From positions 11,169,342-11,233,341 of the forward strand of contig NC_051090.1 in NCBI RefSeq assembly GCF_901709675.1: a DNA stretch of 64,000 bases, written 5' to 3'. Below, in pieces: positions 54,597-64,000 of the stretch. The notes beneath the pieces were generated by a model. It saw only the letters and a program-made list of their open reading frames with translations, had not been told where the DNA came from and did not search any database. Position numbers and translations under genes: made by a program. The number at the start of each line of letters is the position of its first letter. Positions within the stretch are counted from its first letter, which is position 1. This DNA comes from Syngnathus acus. Taxonomy: Eukaryota > Chordata > Actinopteri > Syngnathiformes > Syngnathidae.

Positions 54597-55254
54597 CAGT
54601 CAAACTTCGGTTTTCGACCACAATCCGTTCCAGAAGGCGGTTCGAGAAGTGAATTGGTAGAATTCCGGATCTATTCTTCCCATTACAAATAATGGAAAAA
54701 AACTTAATCCGTTCCAAGACTAAATAAAAACCCCTTTTTTAAGTATTGTTTCACTTGCGCATTTTTGTCCGATCGCGCAATTGCAGTGCACCGCGAACGC
54801 GCAACTGCACCGCGCGGGTCGCATTATTGTGACAGAGCCGTCGCTGAAATTTAGAAAATATTTTTAAAGTCCTGATGTACTTTCCAAAATTTAAGTGGAC
54901 CTCAGTGCGCAGGGAGCTTAATCTGGTCCGATCGAGCAACTGCAGCGCGCTGGGCGCTCACTGTCGCATTGCTCGAAGAGCGTCTATGTGTTTTAGGATG
55001 GCTTTACTGCTCCCACTTGCTTTCTTTGGAGGCATGATTAGGGGTTAATACAATCCTCAAAGTAACGAAAATACAATAACGGAGTCAGTCGGCATCCGGG
55101 CCGTGCGGTCGGGTTTTCTCGGGTCCTTTCGGCTCATCTCGCGAAGTTCGACCTCCGAATTTTGTTCGACAACCGAAGCAAAAAAATCTCGAATTTTTCG
55201 TTCGAATTCCGATTTGTTCGAGAACCAGGACGTTCGAAAACCGAGGTTTGACTG
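54597..55254 (-). mobile_element. Tigger/pogo-like element, stand-alone copy D
   Basis: Same family and orientation as copy C, only 74 bp away. Ends CAGTCAAACTTCGGTTTTCG and CCGAGGTTTGACTG, flanked by TA. 658 bp. Confidence 0.88.
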
Positions 55255-55461
55255 TAGATAGAAAATAAAATGGGCCTAAGCACCAACCCTCGTGGTACCT
55301 CCCAATAATAATAACTGGAAAACCACATTTTAATTTCACCATCAACTAGAAAATGTGGCCCTCCTGTAGATGGTTGCCATAGAGATTATTGAAGTGGAAG
55401 CGCTGCATGGGGGCAGCATGTTCAAACCTGTGCGTTAATTTGGAGAGCTTGAGTGTGTTTC

Positions 55462-55464
55462 TGT

Positions 55465-55495
<31 letters not shown>

Positions 55496-55532
55496 GTGCG
55501 TGTGTGCGTGTGCGTGCGTGCGTGCGTGTGAC
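55462..55532. repeat. GT run, 18-G homopolymer and GTGC run
   Basis: Alternating GT is followed by 18 G residues (55479-55496) and then TGCGTG/GCGT repeats. Confidence 0.9.
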
Positions 55533-55967
55533 ACTCCAAATGTATCCGAAATGTTCCCACCAGTCAGCTCACATGACTGTGCCAAATATTGCGTTTTTTT
55601 TTTTATATGGTTCTGTTTATATGGTTTCTGTTCTTGCTGTTTTATGACGCAGCCTCAAAAATGTTCACTTAGCATTTGCTAATGCCGCTAACTGTTACTG
55701 CATTTCCCATAACATGCGGCCTTTGGAGGCTGGATGTGGAGATATATATATCCGAGTCCAGCATTTTTGGCTCCCCAAATGCAATTTGTGCAGAATGCAG
55801 TGATTGCACACGGCTTGTATCGACATTGTTTGCCTCGGTCGCTGCTCTTTCTCTCGGCTCCCTGGTGAGCAGGCACGCTTTGCGGGCCAAAAAGTCTGTG
55901 ATCGGAATTTCAACATCAGCAAGCTCCTGGTTGTGAGGATGACACTCTTTGTGGATGCCAAGAGTCG

Positions 55968-56118
55968 CATTTGCACACACAGCAGAGTCCACGAGAGTTT
56001 GTTCACCTTTTCTCTTCTTAACATTACAAAGTCAAAAGATCTGATTTCACTGATATTTGCACACACAGCAGAGGCCACAAGAGTTTGTTGACCAAAGTCA
56101 AAAGATCTGATTTCACTT
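55968..56118. repeat. Short tandem duplication (two copies)
   Basis: TTTGCACACACAGCAGAG, then CCAC(G/A)AGAGTTTGTT, then AAAGTCAAAAGATCTGATT, occurs twice in the same order with small differences. Confidence 0.75.
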
Positions 56119-56801
56119 CCCGTTTTCAAATGACGGCTCTGGTTCACATTTGTCACGAATAAGCAAAAAAGGGTGCTTCATAATAATGACATCATCACTT
56201 TCATTGCTGTGTTATGAGGGTTGTGAGAGGAGAGCATCCCACCGAAGTGCCTCTCCTCCACAGAGCACATTTACACGGCGGGTGACTGCACGTCGTTACC
56301 CTGAGGGAAGAGCGATGACCGATTCAGTTAGGCATCAGTAATGCATCTTCACTTGTGCGTCAAAGAAAGACAGCACTTCACTCTGGCTTCCAGTAGAACG
56401 ACGAATGCGGTCGTGCTCACAATACAGGAAGCAGGGAGATGACCAAGGTGCGCTTTCAAAATGCAATTTCATTTCCAAATAACGAAGAGGGCAAACAAGG
56501 TACTTGGACTCATCAAAACACCACAATGACACAGTTGCAAAAAGGCTAGACTTGGGCAAGGACAGCTAAAAACATTAGCAATGAAGCACCAAGGACAGAA
56601 ATAAAGCGGGAAATGTAAACGCAAGACAGCCAGACCAGATCACCAGGAACACCCAGCGTGTTTGCTTTTGAGTTGACGTTCAAGATGCCTTCACTGCCAA
56701 GAGCGCTAACGACGAGGAGCGCTCGAGCAAACCCCGCCGCCACTGAGGGCCATGTTTTCTCAAAGTCCATTTATAGACACCAAGCAGAATGGCGCTTGAT
56801 C

Positions 56802-56834
56802 CCCTCTGGCATTGTTTATTCAAATGCCAGAGGG
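56802..56834. repeat. Perfect 11-bp hairpin
   Basis: CCCTCTGGCAT (56802-56812) and its exact reverse complement (56824-56834) are separated by 11 bases. Function unknown. Confidence 0.7.
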
Positions 56835-57456
56835 TTAACACACCACCTGACATTTCCACTGGCTCGTTCAATAGTAAGAGGCGGCGAATGGCGGTGTCGA
56901 CTTTCGTGTTAAGTTGCCGAATGACGCCGGCAAGAAATGATGCTGGCTTTACAGCCTTCTATTGCCTCGTATTGTTCCTCTCGCACCTGTCGGGAGGCCT
57001 CGTCGCTTTCCATTTGTCCACTAAAGCAGAAATCGCCTTTGGTTCATTGATGAACTCTTTGGGAGCTAGTTTTGTCATTTTAACAGACGTTCTCGTTCTC
57101 TTTTACCTTCAACTTATCGGGCCTCTTCTCGGCAGAGCAAAGACGGAACGCGCGCCGATCTCAGCCCCGGATTGATTTGCTGTCGCGTTTCAAGCGGCGA
57201 GCAGAATAACCAGATCATGGCGGGCATTTTTCAAGGACAGGATGAAAGCGCAACAAACACAAATCTACATTTCAAATCAAGACAAAGCCGCCACCGAAAA
57301 TGATCGTCCTCGTTCAGGTTTGCTTTTGCCAACGTTAGAAGGAAGTCGATCGAGTGCAAGCAACTTCTAGCAACTCGTTTTGGCTTCTTGACAAAATATC
57401 CTCAATTGATTCCAGGGTCCAGCAGCGCTCCGCTCCCCTTGCATTCAAATGGTCTA

Positions 57457-57470
57457 GTTGCTATGGCAAC
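57457..57470. promoter_or_regulatory. X-box-like RFX site
   Basis: GTTGCTATGGCAAC is a near-perfect palindromic RFX binding site with AT spacer (one mismatch in the left half). It lies about 2.8 kb upstream of the adcyap1r1 ATG. RFX factors drive ciliary and some neural genes; the target gene here is not known. Confidence 0.45.
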
Positions 57471-57600
57471 GCCTAACAGCAGCATATCATTCTCCTTTCA
57501 GATTCCACAACAGGATCACTGGTGATGACATCACTACCTTGGGGGCGATTTCGTTGTCAAAGTGGCTGAGCAGCGACGTCGTTCGAGTGAAAGGCCTAAG

Positions 57601-57734
57601 ATGGACCCCGGCCAGCCGGTTGAGGCTCAGGTTGCGAGGGCCGAGCTGGCTCTCACGGGAGCCCGAGCGGTACTCCGGGTCATGCTATGGTCTGTCCCAG
57701 ATGGTCCAGGTTGGCTGCAGCCCCTCTGCTGGAG
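57601..57734 (+). CDS. Possible first exon of unknown gene
   Basis: ATG at 57601 opens 44 codons plus two bases in a CpG-rich stretch and ends at a strong GTAAGTGATG donor. The peptide begins MDPGQPVEAQVARAEL. I do not recognise it, and no following exon was found before the SINE at 58.7 kb. Confidence 0.22.
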
Positions 57735-57864
57735 GTAAGTGATGACATAATTCTTCTGGGGCCCGGTCGATCTGTCGCTTCATGTTGGGATGTCGACCGG
57801 CAGCTGCAGGACGACTCCCAATTTCTAAAAGTATTCTGTGGCACGTATACCTCTTGCGCCACCG

Positions 57865-57922
57865 CAATACCAACAATATCAATACCAATAATAATACCAA
57901 TAACAATACCAATAATAATAGA
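57865..57922. repeat. ACCAAT/AAT-rich simple repeat
   Basis: Irregular CAATACCAATAAT units. Confidence 0.8.
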
Positions 57923-58027
57923 ATTTCATTGCTGAAATTTGGGGTGGCAATTGAGTGGCAAGACATTTGGTGGGAGTTGTGCTCACACTACCACTCTTTG
58001 CCATCGGGATGATCTGACAGTGCGGCG

Positions 58028-58035
58028 GAAGAGAG

Positions 58036-58101
<66 letters not shown>
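58028..58101. repeat. (GA)n microsatellite
   Basis: About 35 GA units with one early interruption. Confidence 0.95.
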
Positions 58102-58105
<4 letters not shown>

Positions 58106-58529
58106 CACGTCAAAAGCAAGCGATCTTCAATCAGGCACCTTCGACATTGAAATGCCGTTGTTATTTCAGCAGCAGGATACTTTCATCACGGCGTAAAGTC
58201 TAATAATTTTTGTTTTTTTTTTTTTTACCTCAAAAGCTTGCTTTCGATGTTGGGGTCATATGCTCACTCTCCGGACATTTTCATCGGCGCGGGAGGAACG
58301 AGATCAAGAATATGGACAAAATGGTAAGCGCTTGCTTCCATCACGTAAAGTGCGTTTGCAGTGTTTGCGTTGTGTTTTTGTGTTGTTGTTTTTTTTGCAT
58401 CCTGGCAAAAGCGCGGTCTGACGGTCTTGCGGACACTTCTGAAGATCTTGTGGCATGTCTGCTGGGATGTGTGACAACCAAAATGACATCTGTGTCTTTC
58501 AACAAGTGAAAAAAATAAATAAAACAAAA

Positions 58530-58575
58530 CACAAACAAACAAACAAACAAACAAACAAACAAACAAACAAACAAA
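58530..58575. repeat. (AAAC)n microsatellite
   Basis: About eleven CAAA units in a row. Confidence 0.95.
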
Positions 58576-58669
58576 AAACAAAAAGTCTTCTGATCATTTG
58601 GAGTAATCTGTTTTTCTTTTCTTATTTTGTCAAGGTCATGGCTTAAAATGATGTTTCAATGGTTTTGAA

Positions 58670-58976
58670 GTTAAAGTCCCAATGATCGTCATCACACACA
58701 TCTGGGCGTGGTGAAATTTGTCCTCCGCATTTAACCCATCCCCGTGTGATTTTGATCCATTCCCTGGGGGAGAAGGGAGCAGTGAGCAGCAGCGGAGCCA
58801 CGCTCAGGAATCATTTGGTGATCTAACCCCCCAATTCCAACCCTTAATGCTGAGTGCCAAGCAGGGAGGCAATGGGTCCCATTTTTATAGTCTTTGGTTT
58901 GACCCGGCCGGGGTTTGAACCCACAACCTTCCAGTCTCAGAGCGGACACTCTACCACTAGGCCACTGAGGTGGTTT
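58670..58976 (-). repeat. tRNA-derived SINE, second family
   Basis: On the minus strand: A box TGGCCTAGTGGTAGAG (58964-58949) and B box GGGTTCAAACCC (58922-58911), then a SINE body ending at a GGGACTTTAAC tail. The sequence differs from the 46.7 kb SINE. Part of its tail recurs at 6929-6981. Confidence 0.85.
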
Positions 58977-59284
58977 TAGCTGTAAATTGCATTTCGACAG
59001 GCTTTTAAGCAGTAGGACTAAATCAGATGTCCCCATCCTTTGGGAGTTTAGCAAACGCCCAGCAGGAAATACGCAATACGTGTCGAGTATCCTCTTCTTT
59101 TTGCCCTCAAATCTAGAAATAATGCCCATGTCGAAACCCTCACTGTGTAGCGAGACGTTTGTCCGGAGTCAGGAGGAGTGGTCAGAAGACCTAAACATGA
59201 ACTCTTGAGTTTTGATCTTCTGAAGTGCTTTCTTCAAAGCTAAATTACAAATAAGATATGGACGTTAAAGTGTGAGGGAAACAA

Positions 59285-60035
59285 AAAAGGGGCTTCATGA
59301 AGCCTTGCCCAAATCCAAAGCAGTTCTCTTTGCTGTTGCTCTGGACAACAGCGATGGTGGTAGTGGGGGGTGTTGGCTGGGCTATGGGGGGACTAGGACA
59401 GACCAGCTGCCAAGTTCTCCTCGGCGGACAAAGAGCGAGTACTCGTTTGGGCTCCTGGGCTTTACGCATGCCAGACAGTCTTGGTAGAAGCAGTGACGCG
59501 ATTGCCGTACTTGCGTCGTGTCGTTCGCAAGCGGTTCCTTCAAACTTTAGAGTCAACGTGCCGACCCGATCCACGTTCCCTTTTCCATTCGGCAGCGGGA
59601 GCGCAGCTGCTCCGCTCTGTTGCTCCCCAAATAATGAGATGTTTGATCTTCTGCCCTCTGGGAAGATGTACAGGAGCCTGCGCTCACGCACCACCAGACT
59701 CACCAACAGCTTCATACTCCAGGCTGTTAGGATCCTGAACTCTCTCCCCCCTTCTGCGTAGCGTCCTGTACTTTTGCGCTATATTCTGTCTGTCTGCTGT
59801 ATGCACACTTGCTCCATTTTTGCTCCTCTTATTTATTGTTATTTGTTTATTATTTATTCATCACTCTTATTTATTCATTGTTTGTGCCTTCTTGGTTTTA
59901 TTTTTTGTTGTTTACTTGTATGTATATTGTGTACTATGTCTTGTCACCGTGGGATAGTGGGAACGTAATTTCGATTTCTTTGTGTGTCTTGGCATGTGAA
60001 GAAATTGACAATAAAGCAGACTTTGACTTTACTTT
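59285..60035 (+). mobile_element. 3' end of a non-LTR retrotransposon
   Basis: The frame ending at 59761 closes with LLPSGKMYRSLRSRTTRLTN and AVRILNSLPPSA, typical of LINE ORF2 C termini. A T-rich 3' UTR follows, and then a terminal GACAATAAAGCAGACTTTGACTTT motif characteristic of a common fish LINE family. The 5' end is truncated and its limit is approximate. Confidence 0.65.
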
Positions 60036-60301
60036 GGTCCTTGTTGATCACATGACCTTTGACCTCTTTGACCAAAAGTGTCAGGCGGTCGCACTTAACT
60101 GCGATGCTCCGACAACAATTCGGTGGTTGAGGGGCTTGCAACTCCTGGAACGTTTTTTGTCAACATGCGGCAAAATTTTCATCTCGATCTTCTCTTCCTT
60201 TGCCAATTTGGTGCTGCGTTCAGATCCCGAGCCGAGCGGCGACACTCCCACTGGGGTCGACTCTCGAGCTGTCAACGTGCGCAAAAGAACTGTTGCCGCA
60301 A

Positions 60302-63300
60302 ATGTCAAGCGCTGGGCCCAAGCCGCTGCTCCTTGCCGTCTTTCTCCTCCAGCTAGCGGTAAGCGCAAAAACCCCTCAAAAGCATCGCCCACCCAAGCGA
60401 GCACTTTTCAAGCAGCAGACGTGAACACGCCGCTCTTTGTCTGCGCGGCAGCTCTCGTGCCAGCAGGTACCGTCCAACTGCGTCATCAAGAGGGAGGAGG
60501 AGAAGTGTGCCGAGATGATGGGCTTTGACCAGGATGGGGAGGATCTCCAGTCTGGTAGGCACACGCAAGAGGCGAAAGGAAGGTTCCGGCCGCCGGCGCT
60601 CCATCACAGAGCCCGCATTGTTCAACGGGTTGGCGCCATTTCAGTCTTCCTCATTTCAGGGGCCTTGGCCTCTCCTTTCTCCGGCTCTTTTGTTGGCCTC
60701 GGCACTGATTGCCAATGCAGGCGACCGAATTTGGTGCGATGGTTCCAAAAGCCCGTACGTTGCGTCCTCAGGGTGTCCGTGGATGTGGGACAACCTGACG
60801 TGTTGGCAGCGCGCCAGCATCGGCGACGTGGTGGAGGTCAACTGTCCAGAGCTCTTCTCTCAGTTCCTGAGCGAGGACCACGACGGTGAGCATCACGTGA
60901 CAGGAAGCACAGCAACCAGTGATGAGACTTTGACTCATACGCGCTGTGGGGGTTTCCTCTTGAAGTTGGCGAGCTGGGGAAGGTCCGTCGCAACTGCAGC
61001 GAGTCCGGCTGGTCCGAGACCTTTCCGCACTACATCGACGCCTGCTTTTACCAAGACGGAAACGACAGTCATGCGGTTTGTGCGACTTTAGCGTGACAGA
61101 ACCGGTCGGTTTCATGACGCCTGTCCATTTGTTGTTCTTGTCTGCTTGTGCAAAGCAGGACTGGTACTTTGTGTCGGTGAAGGCCGTCTACACGGTCGGC
61201 TACAGTATGTCTTTGACGTCGCTCACCATGGCCATGGTCGTCTTGTGCAGGTTCAGGTGACAAAATACACGCCGGCACGATGTGCCCTGTGTCTTATTTT
61301 GGTTAAAAATCTGTCAAGGGCAAAACCCTAGCTGTTGAGAATAGTGACCTCTAATGCTGGACTTTAAGTTGATTATCACTACAGGGCTTCTGTCAGAAAG
61401 CACGCTGGACATCAAGGAAGATTTTCTTGGTTTAATTCGAAATGATGCGCTCCAGTACAATGCCGTGCAGTTATGCAGTGGAATTGAACAAGTATTTAGG
61501 CAAGCAAACAAGCCATCCAGTTAGCAAGTAAGCAGCCAGCAACAAGCACAAGTACAAGCAGTTTCTGAAATATAAAGAAATAAGGACAAATTCAAAACCA
61601 TGTAAATATAACTCAGACACTGTAAATCAGGGGTCACCAACACGGTGCCCGCGGGCACCAGGTCGCCCGTGAAGACCGCATGAGTCGCCCGCAGGACTGT
61701 TCTAAAATTGGCTCAAATAGTGGCACTTGTCAGTGAGCTGCATCTATTTATTTTACATTCAAACCTCGGTTTTCGAACATCCCGGTTCTCGAACAAATCG
61801 GAATTCGAACAGAAAATTCGAGATTTTTTCGCTTCGGTTGTCGAACAAAATTCGGAGGTCGAACCTCGCGAGATGAGCCGGGAGGACCCGAGAAAACCCG
61901 ACCGTGCGGCCCGGATGCCGACTGACTCCGTTGTTATTGTATTTTAGTTACTTCGAGGATTGTATTAACCCCTAATCATGCCTCCAAAGAAAGCAAGTTG
62001 GAGAAGTAAAGCCATCCTAAAACACAAAGACGCTCTTAAAGCAATGCGACAGTGAGCGCCCGGCGCGCTGCGGTTGCGCGATCGGACTAAATTAAGCTCC
62101 CTGCGCACTGAGGTCCACTTAAATTTCGGAAAGTACATCAGGACTTTAAAAATATTTTCTAAATTTTAGCGACGGCTCTGTCACAATAATGCGACCAGCG
62201 CGGTGCAGTTGCGCGGTCGGCGACGCGCTACGGTTGCGCCTTCGGCGGTGCGCTGCAGTTGCGCGATCGGACAAAATTAAGCTCCCTGCGCACTTAGGTC
62301 CATTTAAATTTTGTAAAGTACATCAGGACTTTAAAGATATTTTCTAAATTTCAGCGATGGCTCTGTCACAATAATGCGACCAGCGCGGTGCAGTTGCGCG
62401 GTGGGCGACGCGCTACGGTTGCGCGTTCGGCGGTGCGCTGCAGTTGCGCGATCGGACAAATGTGCGCAAATGAAAAAATGCTTGAAAAAGGCGTTTTCTT
62501 TTTCTTGAAACGGATTAAAACATTTTCCATTATTTGTAATGGGAAAAATAGATTCGGAATTCGACCAATTCGCTTCTCGAACCGCCTTCTGGAACGGATT
62601 GTGGTCAAAAACCAAGGTTTGACTGTATTTTTGCTATTCTTGTTAAAATCACACTTACATGTGAACTGGAAATGACAATAATAACACAGTGAAAGCCAAA
62701 TTGAGCAAATTGGCTATTTGAGAAGTGTGTGTCAAACTGGTAGCCCTTTGCCTTAATCAGTACCCAGGAAGTAGCTCTCGGTTTAAGAAAGGTTGGTGAC
62801 CCCGGCTGTAAATAAACACTTCTCGGTAATAAATTGCCTTTATTGACGGCAGATGACGTTATATTCACAAACCTGTCTTAAACTGTCGGCGAATAACACA
62901 CACGTTAACAGTGCAGGCTAACGAGCTAGCGGAACGAGGCTAATTCGCGAAACGGACCTCTAAAAGAATGAAAACAAACATTTGGCGTAAGAGAACATTG
63001 TCCTAAAGGGTAGATACATATGATCGTTCTTTCCTTTTGTTAGGAGACCAAACTTACGTCGTCAATGACTGCTTTTCCACTGTAACAAACAAGTACTCGA
63101 ACGTGAAAAACAGGAAGAGGTCTCGCGTGTAAACAGCCTTCAAAATAAAAGCACCGCTGAATAACATAACGAAGAATTCTTAACACTAGCAAACTTGACG
63201 AGGACAGCATGTGATCACGCTGGCTCACGATGCTCTCCTGCCCTTTCTATGCAGGAAGCTGCACTGCACTCGCAACTTCATCCACATGAACCTGTTTGTG

Positions 63301-64000
63301 TCGTTCATGCTGAGAGCTCTTTCAGTCTTGATCAAAGACGGAGTGCTCTATTCTCAGGACGACAGCGAGCACTGCTTCGTACGCACAGTGAGGAACCTGC
63401 ACGGTTGTCGGCCTTCATCAAACGTGCCCACTAACCTCTGTCTGTCTGTTGAAGTTGGAATGCAAGGCAGTGATGGTCTTCCTCCACTACTGCGTCCTCT
63501 GCAACAATTTCTGGCTGTTCATCGAGGGCCTTTATCTCTTCACGCTCTTGGTGGAGACCTTCTTTCCCGAGAAGAGATACTTCTATTGGTACATCGTGGT
63601 TGGCTGGGGTGAGCCCGCTGCCGACGTCTCAAGGATCGCGCGAGCTGTGTTCCTGTTCTCTTTTCTGACGGCCGTGCCCAATAGGAATCCCGACCTTGTG
63701 CGTGAGCGTCTGGGCGTTGTTGAGGCTGCATTTTGACGACACCGGGTACGATGGACACAATCTCGAGCCCGAAGTTGGGTTGCTGAATGTTTCATCTCAT
63801 TGGTCATTCCTTTGTTTCCCATTCAGCTGTTGGGACATAAATGACAATGCCGCCATCTGGTGGCTGATTAAGGGACCCGTGCTGGCTTCAATCTTGGTGC
63901 TCTTTTCTGCCGCTCTGAGACTTTGCTCTTTGGTCAAGACTATGCCACTTATCTTTTTCTCTTGGAACTAGATCAACTTTGTACTCTTTATCTGCATCAT
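60302..64000 (+). CDS. adcyap1r1: PACAP type 1 receptor (class B1 GPCR), 5' part
   Basis: A secretin-family receptor for PACAP, coupling mainly to Gs at the plasma membrane. Ten exons are in the window: 60302-60358, 60452-60554, 60721-60885, 60966-61075, 61159-61256, 63255-63387, 63455-63608, 63685-63745, 63827-63896, 63972-64000 (cut by the window edge). All phases agree. Exon 1 is a signal peptide ([18 protein letters not shown]). The hormone-binding domain has the class B cysteines with [17 protein letters not shown] and [22 protein letters not shown]1 begins at [13 protein letters not shown]2-TM5 follow with [51 protein letters not shown] and WWLIKGPV. The TM2-TM4 wording fits PAC1 better than VPAC1/2. 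Whether it is the a or b teleost paralogue cannot be told. Intron 5 contains composite hAT copy B. Confidence 0.9.
61628..62805. mobile_element. Composite hAT element, copy B, in adcyap1r1 intron 5
   Basis: Same hAT as copy A, with ends CAGGGGTCACCAACACGG and GGTTGGTGACCCCGG. It is flanked by its own 8-bp duplication, CTGTAAAT (61620-61627, 62806-62813). It carries the Tigger-like element at the same internal position. Confidence 0.9.
61756..62625 (+). mobile_element. Tigger/pogo-like element inside composite B
   Basis: Ends CATTCAAACCTCGG (mutated first repeat) and CCAAGGTTTGACTG, next to TA. It lacks the MITE seen in copy A. It carries a tandem duplication of about 185 bp (62089-62273, 62274-62457) starting at AAATTAAGCTCCCTGCGC. 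Confidence 0.85.

Larger units (their letters stand above)
55255..57456. other. Long spacer with simple repeats
   Basis: No gene that I can support. It holds GT/poly-G, a short tandem duplication and a hairpin, listed separately. Hydrophobic open frames at 56546-56770 (-) and 56933-57172 (+) lack splice or family support. Confidence 0.35.

Noticed and set aside
56546-57172. Hydrophobic frames suggesting a small membrane protein gene (both strands)
   Set aside because: No consistent splice sites, no family I recognise, and the two frames are on opposite strands in unremarkable sequence.
58911-58964. A true tRNA gene from A-box and B-box matches at 58.9 kb (and at 47.0 kb)
   Set aside because: Both are followed by SINE bodies and tails and do not fold into a full cloverleaf acceptor stem by eye.

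Overview
This is vertebrate nuclear DNA, almost certainly a ray-finned (teleost) fish. Genes are split into many short exons with GT-AG introns, often only 70-150 bp long. Proteins match vertebrate families along their full length. The spaces between genes are filled with fish-type SINEs, L2-like LINEs, hAT elements and mariner/Tigger elements. The species cannot be fixed from this sequence. All exon limits below were read by eye from splice sites and reading-frame phase.

Layout: 0.46-3.5 kb, brambleberry (bmb, +), a nuclear-fusion (karyogamy) protein. 3.9-6.2 kb, gfus (-), GDP-L-fucose synthase, tail to tail with bmb. 6.2-11 kb, non-coding, with a complete hAT element and a SINE. 11.0-19.8 kb, eps15l1 (-), endocytic adaptor. 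20.4-24.2 kb, rad23a-like (-), ubiquitin/proteasome shuttle. 24.7-27.6 kb, decayed LINE interrupted by a 741-bp hAT element. 27.9-31.6 kb, calreticulin (-), with a textbook ER-stress element in its promoter and an unusual C terminus. 32.4-37.1 kb, naprt (-), with an L2 copy in its last long intron. 38.3-42.5 kb, eef1d (-), including the large exon of the long isoform. 45.0-46.5 kb, pycr3 (-). 47.7-55.3 kb, a transposon cluster with two separate THAP-domain first exons. 55.3-60.3 kb, mostly non-coding, with SINE and LINE remnants. 60.3-64.0 kb, the 5' part of a PACAP-type class B receptor gene (adcyap1r1, +), running off the window.

The genes are ordinary cellular genes and do not form one pathway. 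From general knowledge, naprt, eef1d, pycr3 and gfus are neighbours on human 8q24.3, whereas eps15l1, rad23a and calr lie on human 19p13. This fish segment therefore interleaves two human synteny blocks.

The richest unexplained structure is in the repeats. A hAT element carrying a Tigger-like element has jumped as one unit to two places (51.1 and 61.6 kb), each with its own 8-bp target duplication, and one copy has received a third element. Three other hAT insertions have perfect 8-bp duplications. I see no CRISPR array, operon or evident new enzymatic system. The less routine protein-level points are the repeated W-K-YD-AE motif in the long eef1d exon, the non-KDEL end of calreticulin, and the paired THAP exons.
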